The notes under the pieces were generated by a model, which was not told the DNA's origin, ran no database searches, and worked only from the letters and a program-made list of their open reading frames with translations. From assembly GCA_964446285.1 (NCBI GenBank), contig CAYUNT010000188.1, forward strand, positions 1-8,838: a stretch of DNA of 8,838 bases, read 5' to 3'. Numbering within the stretch: position 1 is the stretch's first letter; every line of letters starts with the position of its first letter. This stretch comes from CAYUNT01 sp964446285. Lineage in GTDB: Bacteria > Sumerlaeota > Sumerlaeia > SLMS01 > CAYUNT01. The position numbers and the translations under genes were made by a program. Positions 1-5,436 of the stretch are shown here, piece by piece.

Positions 1-64
1 AACCCATTCACCAACACCCCTCCAGGGGGGACACCATGTACCTGTGTATTACCTGTGTTTATGC

Positions 65-92
65 TTGACTCTCCGTTCAAACCCCAAATCAT
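65..92 (+). promoter_or_regulatory. Weak sigma70-like promoter candidate
   Basis: TTGACT at 65-70 matches five of six bases of the -35 consensus. With a 16-base spacer, AATCAT at 87-92 matches four of six bases of the -10 consensus. It lies about 120 bases before the mglA start on the right strand. The -10 is poor and such matches arise by chance, so this is only a candidate. Confidence 0.22.
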
Positions 93-150
93 GGGCTAAG
101 GCGGGATTATGTCAGGGTTTTCTTTACCCGTTGGTGGGCCGCCGCTTTAA

Positions 151-179
151 GACATCGAGCGCAATACGGGACATCGAGC
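151..179. repeat. Direct repeat GACATCGAGC x2 before mglA
   Basis: The 10-mer GACATCGAGC occurs at 151-160 and again at 170-179, a centre-to-centre distance of 19 bases, ending 33 bases before the mglA ATG. Two identical sites about two helical turns apart between a possible promoter and the start codon could be an operator. They could also be a chance or slippage duplication. Nothing else supports a regulator. Confidence 0.4.
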
Positions 180-212
180 CGATAAGAAGTCTCTTTCATT
201 TCGGAAATCTTC

Positions 213-824
213 ATGCCGATCATCAATTACCGGACTAAAGAGATAAATTGCAAGGTTGTCTATGTGGGCCCCAGTTTGGGAGGGAAAACCACGAACGTGA
301 AGTGTATTCACGGCATGATTCCCGAGGCCGCCAGAACCGCGCTGCAATCCATCGACACCGAGGGTGACCGCACGCTCTTTTTCGATTATTTTTCGTTCGA
401 TCTCGACGAAGTGGCCGGATTCAAAGTCAAGTTCCTCGTCTATGGCGTTCCCGGCCAGCCCTACTACCGTTCGACGCGTAAAATGGTCCTCAATGGGGTC
501 GATGGCCTGGTTTTTGTCGCGGATTCAGACAAATCGCGCCTCCAGGACAATCTCGAATCGCTGCAAGACCTCAAAGGGATGCTCGCCGAGTATGGATACG
601 ACTACAACAGCATCCCGATGGTGATGCAATACAACAAGCGCGACCTGTTTTTCGTCACTCCTGTGGATGAATTTGAAGAGGTCCTCAACGACCGGGGATG
701 CCGGTTTTTTGAGGCAATCGCGATTCAGAACAAAGGAGTCATCGAGACTTTCAGGGCCATCTGCAGCGAGGTCATTATGAAACTCAATTCGCAGCTGGCC
801 GCCAAGTATGGCACTTACCGATGA
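213..824 (+). CDS. mglA: MglA-type small Ras-like GTPase
   Basis: This is a Ras-superfamily GTPase of the bacterial MglA family (203 aa; Myxococcus MglA is about 195 aa), a cytoplasmic polarity switch that in its GTP form recruits motility or polar machinery. Visible motifs are the P-loop GPSLGGKTT at 19-27, DTEGDRT at 48-54 with the family arginine R53, the PM3 region YGVPGQPYY at 77-85 with Q82, NKRD at 141-144, and a G5-like EAIAIQNKG near 169-177. As I recall Myxococcus MglA, R53 and Q82 are its catalytic residues at the same positions, so the alignment is essentially gap-free through the core. Two departures stand out: residue 21 is Ser where Myxococcus has Gly, and residue 78 is Gly where it has the MglA-typical Thr. 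The start is the ATG at 213, since the opening INYRTKEINCK is where family members begin; only a weak GGA-type ribosome site precedes it. An mglB-like gene follows after 36 bases. Family call is firm; motility versus another polarity role cannot be decided here. Confidence 0.93.
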   Translation: MPIINYRTKEINCKVVYVGPSLGGKTTNVKCIHGMIPEAARTALQSIDTEGDRTLFFDYFSFDLDEVAGFKVKFLVYGVPGQPYYRSTRKMVLNGVDGLVFVADSDKSRLQDNLESLQDLKGMLAEYGYDYNSIPMVMQYNKRDLFFVTPVDEFEEVLNDRGCRFFEAIAIQNKGVIETFRAICSEVIMKLNSQLAAKYGTYR

Positions 825-860
825 ACCATCGAAATCTGACTGCATGAAGTAGAAAATGCC

Positions 861-1370
861 GTGAGCACCGGCCCTTCTTTCTTTTCACTTTCCGCCCGAA
901 CCCTGGAACTCCTGGATTCGGAACTCCAGGTCCTGCGCGAACAATCCAAGGCGCGGTGTGCGTTTGTTCTGGATCGAACGGGGTGCATTCTGGCCTCGTG
1001 CGGCGATTTTTACCCGATGAATCCCGAGACGCTGGGCGCCATCGCTGCGGGGGCGATTGCGGCGCTCAACAAACTGGTCTCGCGCGCCGAAAGCCGCGAG
1101 GTCTCGATTCGGTTTTACGGCAGCGAAGTTGAGCGGATTCATTTTACCCTTATCACAGAGCGCGTAATCGTCACGCTTATCCATACCAGCCAGATTCCCA
1201 CCGGAGTGATTCGCAGCGCGGTCAAGAATTTCGTGCAGCAAATCCGCCCGGTGATCGAGGGCGACCAAACCCGCCCCGCTCCTCTGGCCTCCATTCAGTT
1301 CATTGAAAAGAAGCTCGACAAGTTGTTTGCCGATCCCTCGGCGGAGGCCAAGTCTCCAACGGGGAAATAA
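861..1370 (+). CDS. mglB: MglB-like roadblock/LC7 protein, MglA partner
   Basis: This 169-aa protein has a roadblock/LC7 fold: an N-terminal helix (about 11-30), a strand pair FVLDRTGCILASCG (about 35-48), a helix rich in Ala around ETLGAIAAGAIAALNKL, then strands VSIRFYG, IHFTLIT and VIVTLIHT, and a long closing helix. Proteins of this family dimerise; MglB acts on MglA as a GTPase-activating protein and also affects nucleotide exchange. The C-terminal segment ASIQFIEKKLDKLF is laid out like the C-terminal helix of Myxococcus MglB, which contacts MglA, so this is more specific than a generic roadblock protein. Its position 36 bases after mglA supports the pairing. In Myxococcus the order is mglB then mglA; here it is reversed. 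The start is a GTG at 861, with only a weak ribosome site (GAAGTAG, 846-852). A different roadblock subfamily remains possible. Confidence 0.85.
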   Translation: MSTGPSFFSLSARTLELLDSELQVLREQSKARCAFVLDRTGCILASCGDFYPMNPETLGAIAAGAIAALNKLVSRAESREVSIRFYGSEVERIHFTLITERVIVTLIHTSQIPTGVIRSAVKNFVQQIRPVIEGDQTRPAPLASIQFIEKKLDKLFADPSAEAKSPTGK

Positions 1371-1412
1371 GTTCCCAAGCGTGTGTTCCTTTATAAGAAA
1401 TCACCGGGCAAA

Positions 1413-1467
1413 ACCACAAAGACGTCCATTGTATTTTGCAGGCTCCTGTGCCTTGGCGTCTTTGGGT
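1413..1467. repeat. Decayed inverted repeat, ACCACAAAGACG type
   Basis: ACCACAAAGACG at 1413-1424 and CGTCTTTGGGT at 1457-1467 are inverted copies differing by one inserted base. The text inside the right arm, CCTTGGCGTCTTTG, resembles the ACCACAAAGAC...CAAGG palindrome that I recall as a dispersed intergenic repeat in many environmental genomes. It sits between mglB and the next gene and covers the TTG at 1436, which argues against that TTG being a true start. The family assignment is from memory; the inverted pair is visible. Confidence 0.4.
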
Positions 1468-1495
1468 CGATTGGCTCGGACATCCTGAGTTTGCC

Positions 1496-2728
1496 ATGAT
1501 CGAACCGAGCCGATCCTCTCCCGCATCCCGATCCACCTCTGGCGCATCCGCCGCCTCCCATGCCGCCGCCGCTGCCACTGGCATGTCTCCAGCGGCGGGG
1601 CAAGGCGCTGGAAGCCTGATGGCGCGCATCGCGGCCGCCTTGGTTCTGCTGATCCTTTCAATCCATTGCGCTGCGGAAGCGCGGCGGCTTTGGGTGAAGG
1701 AAAGAAACAACGGCATGGCGGCGGGGCGGATCGCCAACCGGGTTTTTGACAAAGAAACCTCGACGCTGCTCGACACCTCGCTGGCTGCCAGCCCGCGCGA
1801 TGGCCTTGCGCTCTATTTAAAAGGAATGGCGATTTTGCAGGTCGAGATGCTGCGCGACCATCAGGGCGGCACGGTGTCGCTCGAAGCCCTCGATGCATCC
1901 GCGGCATATTTCCAAAAAGCCATTTCCACCATTCTGTTCCCCGCCAAGGTGTATTTCTTCCTTGGACTGGCGCATCAATATGGAGCGCTTCTCTGCGCGC
2001 GAGAAAAGAACATGGCGCGCCTGCCCGATTTCGCCGGGCGTTCTGTGGATTATCTTTTCCAGGCGCGGCGGCTTGAACCGGCCAAAAGCGAGGATCAGGC
2101 GAATTTCTGGGTGGACGTCTCGCGCAACGCCGAGATGGCCGGGCGGCCGCATCAGACTCTGGCGGCTGTGGAACTCGCGCTTTCGCATCCCAAATACCGC
2201 CCCGCGCCCGAACTGGCGCCCGTCTGGATGGCCCGCCGACAGAACGCCGCATTTATCCTCGGAAATGCCCCGGAATCCGCCATGACTCTCTACCGCCGCT
2301 GGCTCGACAACCCCAAGGAGGGGCAGTTGTGGGCCGCGATGGGCATCCTCAGCCGCATGCCCGAGGCGCGCGAGGCTTCGCTGCTCTTTGTGGAAAACCT
2401 GGCCGCTCAGCATCCGGGCGACGAAAACGTCCAGAACCTTCTTAATGTAGTGCGCCGCGAGGTTCGGGGCGGTCCGCGGAAACCGGGCGCCGCGCCTTCC
2501 TCGTCCGCAAAGCCTGTTTCGCCGCCGCCCAGGCCTGCTTTGCCGCCAAAGTCCATTTCGCCACCCAAGTCCGTTGCTCCTGCCCCCTCTCCTTCTGTTT
2601 CTCCCGTCCCTTCGGCGGCGGCTCCGCCGCCTGCCTCCCCGGCGTCCACTCCCGCGCCCTCTCCTCTTCCAACAGCGCCTCCAGAGGCCCCATTGCCCGA
2701 GTCGCCAAACCGCCCAGACGCCCCTTGA
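1496..2728 (+). CDS. Membrane-anchored helical-repeat (TPR-like) protein, proline-rich tail
   Basis: I do not recognise a named family. Counting from the ATG at 1496 (410 aa), residues 1-40 are Ala/Ser-rich, about 43-60 (ARIAAALVLLILSIHCAA) form one hydrophobic segment followed by Arg residues, about 70-320 are predicted helical with TPR-like pairs (for example LALYLKGMAILQVEML, FWVDVSRNAEMAGRPHQTLAAVELAL and NAPESAMTLYRRWLDNPKEGQLW), and about 324-410 are almost wholly Pro, Ala and Ser with SPPKS repeats. This suggests a single-pass inner-membrane protein with a helical domain and a flexible tail; orientation is not certain. The start is uncertain. A TTG at 1436 lies within a decayed repeat. 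The ATG at 1619 follows GGAAG closely and would make the hydrophobic stretch a classic N-terminal signal or anchor (369 aa). Position after mglA-mglB suggests a polarity-related partner, but this is inferred from location only. The next gene starts 15 bases after the stop. Confidence 0.72.
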   Translation: MIEPSRSSPASRSTSGASAASHAAAAATGMSPAAGQGAGSLMARIAAALVLLILSIHCAAEARRLWVKERNNGMAAGRIANRVFDKETSTLLDTSLAASPRDGLALYLKGMAILQVEMLRDHQGGTVSLEALDASAAYFQKAISTILFPAKVYFFLGLAHQYGALLCAREKNMARLPDFAGRSVDYLFQARRLEPAKSEDQANFWVDVSRNAEMAGRPHQTLAAVELALSHPKYRPAPELAPVWMARRQNAAFILGNAPESAMTLYRRWLDNPKEGQLWAAMGILSRMPEAREASLLFVENLAAQHPGDENVQNLLNVVRREVRGGPRKPGAAPSSSAKPVSPPPRPALPPKSISPPKSVAPAPSPSVSPVPSAAAPPPASPASTPAPSPLPTAPPEAPLPESPNRPDAP

Positions 2729-2743
2729 GAGAGACCTCTCCCC

Positions 2744-3337
2744 ATGCCTTGCGGTCTATCCATTCCGCCAAACTCTCGCCCCCCCGCCCCGAATTCGCCT
2801 CCCCTTCGCGTGTATCTGTCTGGCGCCATCGAAAAAGCGCCGGACGGCGGAATGGCCTGGCGCCAGGATTTGGGCGATTTTTTGCGGGCGGAGTTTGGAC
2901 ATTTTGTTCATCCGATTCATGGATACGACACGGGCACATCTTCCAACGCCGCGCCTTCCGGTGCGGATGCAAAGGCCAAACCGCGCGCCACGCTGGGTGA
3001 ATTAAAGGCCGATCCCGCGCGATTTGAGGAATTCCACTCTGTCATCCGCCCCATTATCCGCCGCGACCTGCGGCTGGTCCTCGAAGAAACCGATTATGTG
3101 ATCGCCCTTTGGGACTCGTATGTGCTCGGCGGGGCGGGAACGCACGGCGAAATCACACTTGCCCACTACTTCGGAATTCCCATCCATCTGGTGCTCGGAA
3201 TGCCGCGCCGCGAAGCCAGCGGATGGATTCTCGGTTGCGCCGACGAAGTTCACGAATCGTTCGACGCCCTGAAGGCGCGCCTGCGGGTTCTTGTGGCCCA
3301 GGGCGCGTTGCGGCGTCGAGGGGAAGTGGGGGAATAG
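2744..3337 (+). CDS. Nucleoside 2-deoxyribosyltransferase-like protein
   Basis: After a Pro-rich lead of about 20 residues, LRVYLSGAIE (21-30) matches the opening strand and glycine turn of the nucleoside 2-deoxyribosyltransferase-like fold (compare YLAGPI). DYVIALWDSYVLGGAGTHGE (117-136) and the following helix ending in GIPIHLVLG match its second signature, an Asp-rich strand followed by GTxxE. In true enzymes the glutamate of this second motif is the nucleophile that takes the deoxyribose; here that would be E136. Relatives exchange bases on deoxynucleosides or hydrolyse (deoxy)nucleotide glycosidic bonds, and many are uncharacterised, so the substrate is unknown. Residues about 63-93 form an insert between the two motifs. 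The single in-frame ATG lies 15 bases after the previous stop, with GAGAGAG at 2729-2735 as a plausible if distant ribosome site. The last codons and stop lie at the edge of an inverted repeat, so the C-terminus may have been reshaped by repeat insertion. Confidence 0.78.
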   Translation: MPCGLSIPPNSRPPAPNSPPLRVYLSGAIEKAPDGGMAWRQDLGDFLRAEFGHFVHPIHGYDTGTSSNAAPSGADAKAKPRATLGELKADPARFEEFHSVIRPIIRRDLRLVLEETDYVIALWDSYVLGGAGTHGEITLAHYFGIPIHLVLGMPRREASGWILGCADEVHESFDALKARLRVLVAQGALRRRGEVGE

Positions 3338-3435
3338 ACAGGATTTACAAGATAAACAAAAAAGGAAAAAGTATGCAAGACGCCCTTTCTTTTCATCGCG
3401 CCCATCTTGCTAATCCTGTAAATCCTGTCTATTCC
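3331..3435. repeat. Inverted repeat, GACAGGATTTACAGGAT family
   Basis: Arms at 3331-3359 and 3407-3435 are inverted copies matching at 26 of 29 positions, the outer 19 without a mismatch. The core word is GACAGGATTTACA; the loop of 47 bases contains an A-rich stretch. The left arm contains the stop codon (3335-3337) of the upstream gene and the right arm ends 41 bases before the hisN ATG. I recall this GACAGGATT(T/A)ACAGGAT palindrome as a common dispersed intergenic element in environmental genomes, often between genes. In RNA it would form a long hairpin, which could affect mRNA stability. No transposase is present. Confidence 0.85.
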
Positions 3436-3476
3436 TGTCCATTCCGAATCCGCGGCTTTGTTGAAGAGGATCGTCA

Positions 3477-4265
3477 ATGAAGGACACATCGCTCCGTTCC
3501 ATACTTGATTTCGCGGTAGAAGCGGTTTGGGAGGCCGGGCGGCTAACCCTTCCATACTTCCAAAGTCCCGGCCTGGCTGTGGAACTCAAGGCGGACCAAT
3601 CGCCCGTCACGCAGGCCGACCGCGCCGCCGAAGACCTGCTCCGCCGCCGCATCCGCGCCAAATTTCCCACGCACGCCGTTTTGGGCGAGGAGGAGGGCGA
3701 AAGCGGCGCTCAGGGCGCTTCGCACCGCTGGATCATCGACCCGATTGACGGCACAAAATCGTTTATTCGGGGCGTGCCGTTGTTCGCCACAATGCTCGGC
3801 CTGGAGCGCGACGGACAGGCCATTGTGGGCGCGGTATCGTTCGCGGCGCTTGGGGGAGAATGGGTGGCGGCGGCGGCCGGAGAAGGCTGTTGGTGGAACG
3901 GCCGGCGCGCGCGAGTCTCCGAATGCGCCTCGATGGATCAAGCATTGCTGCTTTGCACGGACTACGCCCATTTTCCGACCGAAGGCAAGCAGCCGGCCTT
4001 CGAGCGCCTGTGCCGCGCCACGCGCCTGCAACGCACATGGGGAGATTGCTATGGACATTGCCTCGTGGCGACAGGGCGCGCCGAGATCATGCTCGATGCC
4101 TCGATGAAGGTCTGGGACTGCGCCGCCTTGCTTCCGATTCTGGAAGAGGCGGGTGGTTCCTTCACTGATTGGCGGGGCGAAGCCACCATTCATGGGGCGG
4201 ATGCCATTTCCACAAACGGGCTTCTTAAGGCGGATGTGCTCCGGCTGATCCATAAGGCAAAGTAA
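3477..4265 (+). CDS. hisN: Histidinol-phosphatase (inositol monophosphatase family)
   Basis: This 262-aa protein belongs to the Mg-dependent inositol monophosphatase superfamily. Signatures are SPVTQADRAAE (42-52), GEE at 70-72, the metal-binding DPIDGTKSF (88-96; D88 and D91 as ligands) and VWDCAALLPILEEAGG (212-227; D214). RTWGDCYGH (186-194) followed by LVATGRAEIMLD is the wording I associate with the HisN branch, which removes phosphate from L-histidinol phosphate in histidine synthesis, rather than with SuhB or CysQ. All catalytic positions are present and the length is normal. The start is supported by GAAGAGGA at 3463-3470, six bases before the ATG. No other his gene is in the window, so it stands alone between a dispersed repeat and a gene-free stretch. 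The superfamily is certain; the histidinol-phosphate specificity is likely, with inositol phosphate or a related sugar phosphate as the alternative. Confidence 0.87.
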   Translation: MKDTSLRSILDFAVEAVWEAGRLTLPYFQSPGLAVELKADQSPVTQADRAAEDLLRRRIRAKFPTHAVLGEEEGESGAQGASHRWIIDPIDGTKSFIRGVPLFATMLGLERDGQAIVGAVSFAALGGEWVAAAAGEGCWWNGRRARVSECASMDQALLLCTDYAHFPTEGKQPAFERLCRATRLQRTWGDCYGHCLVATGRAEIMLDASMKVWDCAALLPILEEAGGSFTDWRGEATIHGADAISTNGLLKADVLRLIHKAK

Positions 4266-4292
4266 TCCGCAAGTATGTCCATCCGGCGGATT
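4264..4292 (+). terminator. Stem-loop at the hisN stop, terminator-like
   Basis: AATCCGC (4264-4270) and GCGGATT (4286-4292) are a perfect seven-base inverted pair around a 15-base loop, starting inside the hisN stop codon. There is no T-run after it, so it is not a standard Rho-independent terminator. It may protect the 3' end or be coincidental. Confidence 0.25.
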
Positions 4293-4593
4293 CTACGCGA
4301 TAAGGCCAAACCAAATGCCCTCAAACGGGAGTCAGGCAATAGAGAGGGAAAAATCGGCTCGGAACGGGGGCCGGAGAGGGCGACAGAGGACTCAAAAACA
4401 CCAAAGAATCCGTTGGGGGAGGGCGAACGCGCGCGAAACCCGCGCCCTGGAATTTGGGGATTTGGGATTCTGATTCTCGATTTCGGACTTGATTTGGGCA
4501 AGGGGGTGGAATTAGCTGCCTGATTATTCAGGACACGGTCCATTGCCAGTTCCGTGGACTTGCGTTCCTGATTTAAGGAAAGTTAGGTATAAA
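4266..4593. other. Gene-free stretch between hisN and psd
   Basis: No credible coding sequence is seen in these 328 bases. ORFs on both strands read low-complexity Arg/Glu/Gly text and cross the repeat at 4449-4498. The left part is purine-rich with no recognisable motif. No strong promoter was found for psd: TTGATT at 4489-4494 has no good -10 at the expected distance, and TATAAA at 4588-4593 touches the psd ATG and lacks a good -35. Confidence 0.6.
4449..4498. repeat. Degenerate GATTTGGGA-type tandem repeat
   Basis: The segment is a run of imperfect copies of an 8-11 base unit: GAATTTGGG, GATTTGGGA, TTCTGATTCTCGATTTCGG, ACTTGATTTGGG. From memory, similar GATTTCGGATTTGGGATT runs are dispersed between genes in several environmental genomes. 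Here it looks decayed. It has no coding potential and no known function. Confidence 0.55.
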
Positions 4594-5322
4594 ATGAGTC
4601 AGACAAAAGCCCTGGATATTTCTGGCAGGCATGGAGTTCCTTCCGCACGATTTCTGCCAATAGTTTCGCTGGCCTGGCGCTTCGCCGCTCCGTTGATATT
4701 GGTGACGTTATTGCTGGCCGGTGCAGCTCTGGCGTATCCGCTATGCTGGATTGGCGTCGGAGTGGCGGGCATTCTTGCGGCTTTCGTTTTGTATTTCTTT
4801 CGGGATCCAAACCGCCGCGCTCCCCGAATCCCAGGCGCAATCGTCTGCCCGGCCGACGGACGCATTGTAAGCGTCGAAGAAGTGGCTGATGAGCGATTCC
4901 CCGAAGGGCGGGCCTGGCGCGTGGCGATTTTTCTTTCGATTTTCGATGTGCATGTCCAGCGCGCGCCTTTTGCGGGCGAAGTCGAGAGCGTGGATCACAA
5001 GGCGGGCAAGTTCCTCAACGCGCTCAATGACAAATGCTCGGAAGACAACGAGCACACCATGATCCTGTTTCGGCATGAAGGCACGCTGCTCGGCGTGCGC
5101 CAAATCGCGGGCGCCATTGCGCGGCGGATCGTTTGTCCCCTGAAACCGGGCGATCAGGTGGAAGCGGGCGATCGCATCGGTTTGATTTGCTTTGGTTCGC
5201 GCGTAGAGGCATTTTTACCGCTTCAGGCCGAAATTCGCGTCAAGCCCGGCCTGAAAGTTCATGGCGGCCAGAGCATTCTGGGCATTCTCGATCACCAGAA
5301 TCCTCTCAAACGCCCGAACTAG
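4594..5322 (+). CDS. psd: Phosphatidylserine decarboxylase proenzyme
   Basis: This enzyme decarboxylates phosphatidylserine to phosphatidylethanolamine at the inner membrane. It is the short form of the family (242 aa), which uses a pyruvoyl group made by self-cleavage. Two hydrophobic segments (about 31-47 and 51-69) anchor the N-terminus. FFRDPNR (68-74) and CPADGRIVSVEEV follow, with D88, then the IFLSIFDVHVQRAP block with H120, and the FGSRVEAFLP cleavage block in which S202 after G201 would become the pyruvoyl group. D88, H120 and S202 fit the known Asp-His-Ser self-cleavage triad. I prefer the ATG at 4594, with AAGGA at 4575-4579 and TTAGGT at 4583-4588 upstream, over the TTG at 4543, whose extra 17 residues look non-family. 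pssA, which makes its substrate, begins 114 bases downstream. No key residue is missing. Confidence 0.94.
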   Translation: MSQTKALDISGRHGVPSARFLPIVSLAWRFAAPLILVTLLLAGAALAYPLCWIGVGVAGILAAFVLYFFRDPNRRAPRIPGAIVCPADGRIVSVEEVADERFPEGRAWRVAIFLSIFDVHVQRAPFAGEVESVDHKAGKFLNALNDKCSEDNEHTMILFRHEGTLLGVRQIAGAIARRIVCPLKPGDQVEAGDRIGLICFGSRVEAFLPLQAEIRVKPGLKVHGGQSILGILDHQNPLKRPN

Positions 5323-5436
5323 CGGCCGCGGGCGCCGCCAGACCCAACGCACGCTTTTGCCGGAGCAGGTTCCCATCCAGCCTCAAGCGCCGGAATCCGC
5401 CTCTGCCGGTCGCGGACCATTTCCAAGGCCTACCCA

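Larger units (their letters stand above)
1..212. other. Gene-free leader upstream of mglA
   Basis: I see no credible gene here. The stretch holds a small GC palindrome at 17-28 (CCCC, four-base loop, GGGG), a short tandem repeat at 39-58 (TACCTGTGT twice, period 11), a weak promoter-like pair at 65-92 and a 10-base direct repeat at 151-179. The ORF reading through 44-238 has no family-like features, overlaps the mglA start in another frame and was not called. The first 60 bases may be the edge of a dispersed repeat or the end of a small transposon, but nothing in the window proves it. Confidence 0.5.

Noticed and set aside
1436..1495. TTG start at 1436 for the TPR-like gene
   Set aside because: The TTG lies in a decayed inverted repeat, has no ribosome site, and the added 20 residues would be repeat-derived. 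The ATG at 1496 or 1619 is preferred.
1401..2252. Minus-strand open frame of 283 codons
   Set aside because: It is antisense to the TPR-like gene, is dominated by Arg, Pro and Ala, and has no recognisable domain.
213..3337. New defence or conflict system built from the GTPase, roadblock, TPR-like and deoxyribosyltransferase-like genes
   Set aside because: Small GTPases, TPR proteins and nucleoside enzymes occur in some defence loci, but the first two are a clear MglA/MglB polarity pair. There is no toxin-like effector, nuclease or mobile-element marker, and the surroundings are housekeeping genes.
3331..3435. CRISPR repeat or attachment site
   Set aside because: There is one inverted pair only, with no regular spacing, no cas gene and no integrase. 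It fits a dispersed palindrome.
4275..4523. Plus-strand frame of 82 codons between hisN and psd
   Set aside because: It reads through the degenerate repeat (giving a GFGILILDFG-like stretch) and otherwise has low-complexity charged text, with no ribosome site or family likeness. The minus frame 4190-4543 fails for the same reasons.
4543..4593. TTG start at 4543 for psd
   Set aside because: The 17 extra residues do not resemble the family, and the ATG at 4594 has purine-rich ribosome-site candidates just upstream.
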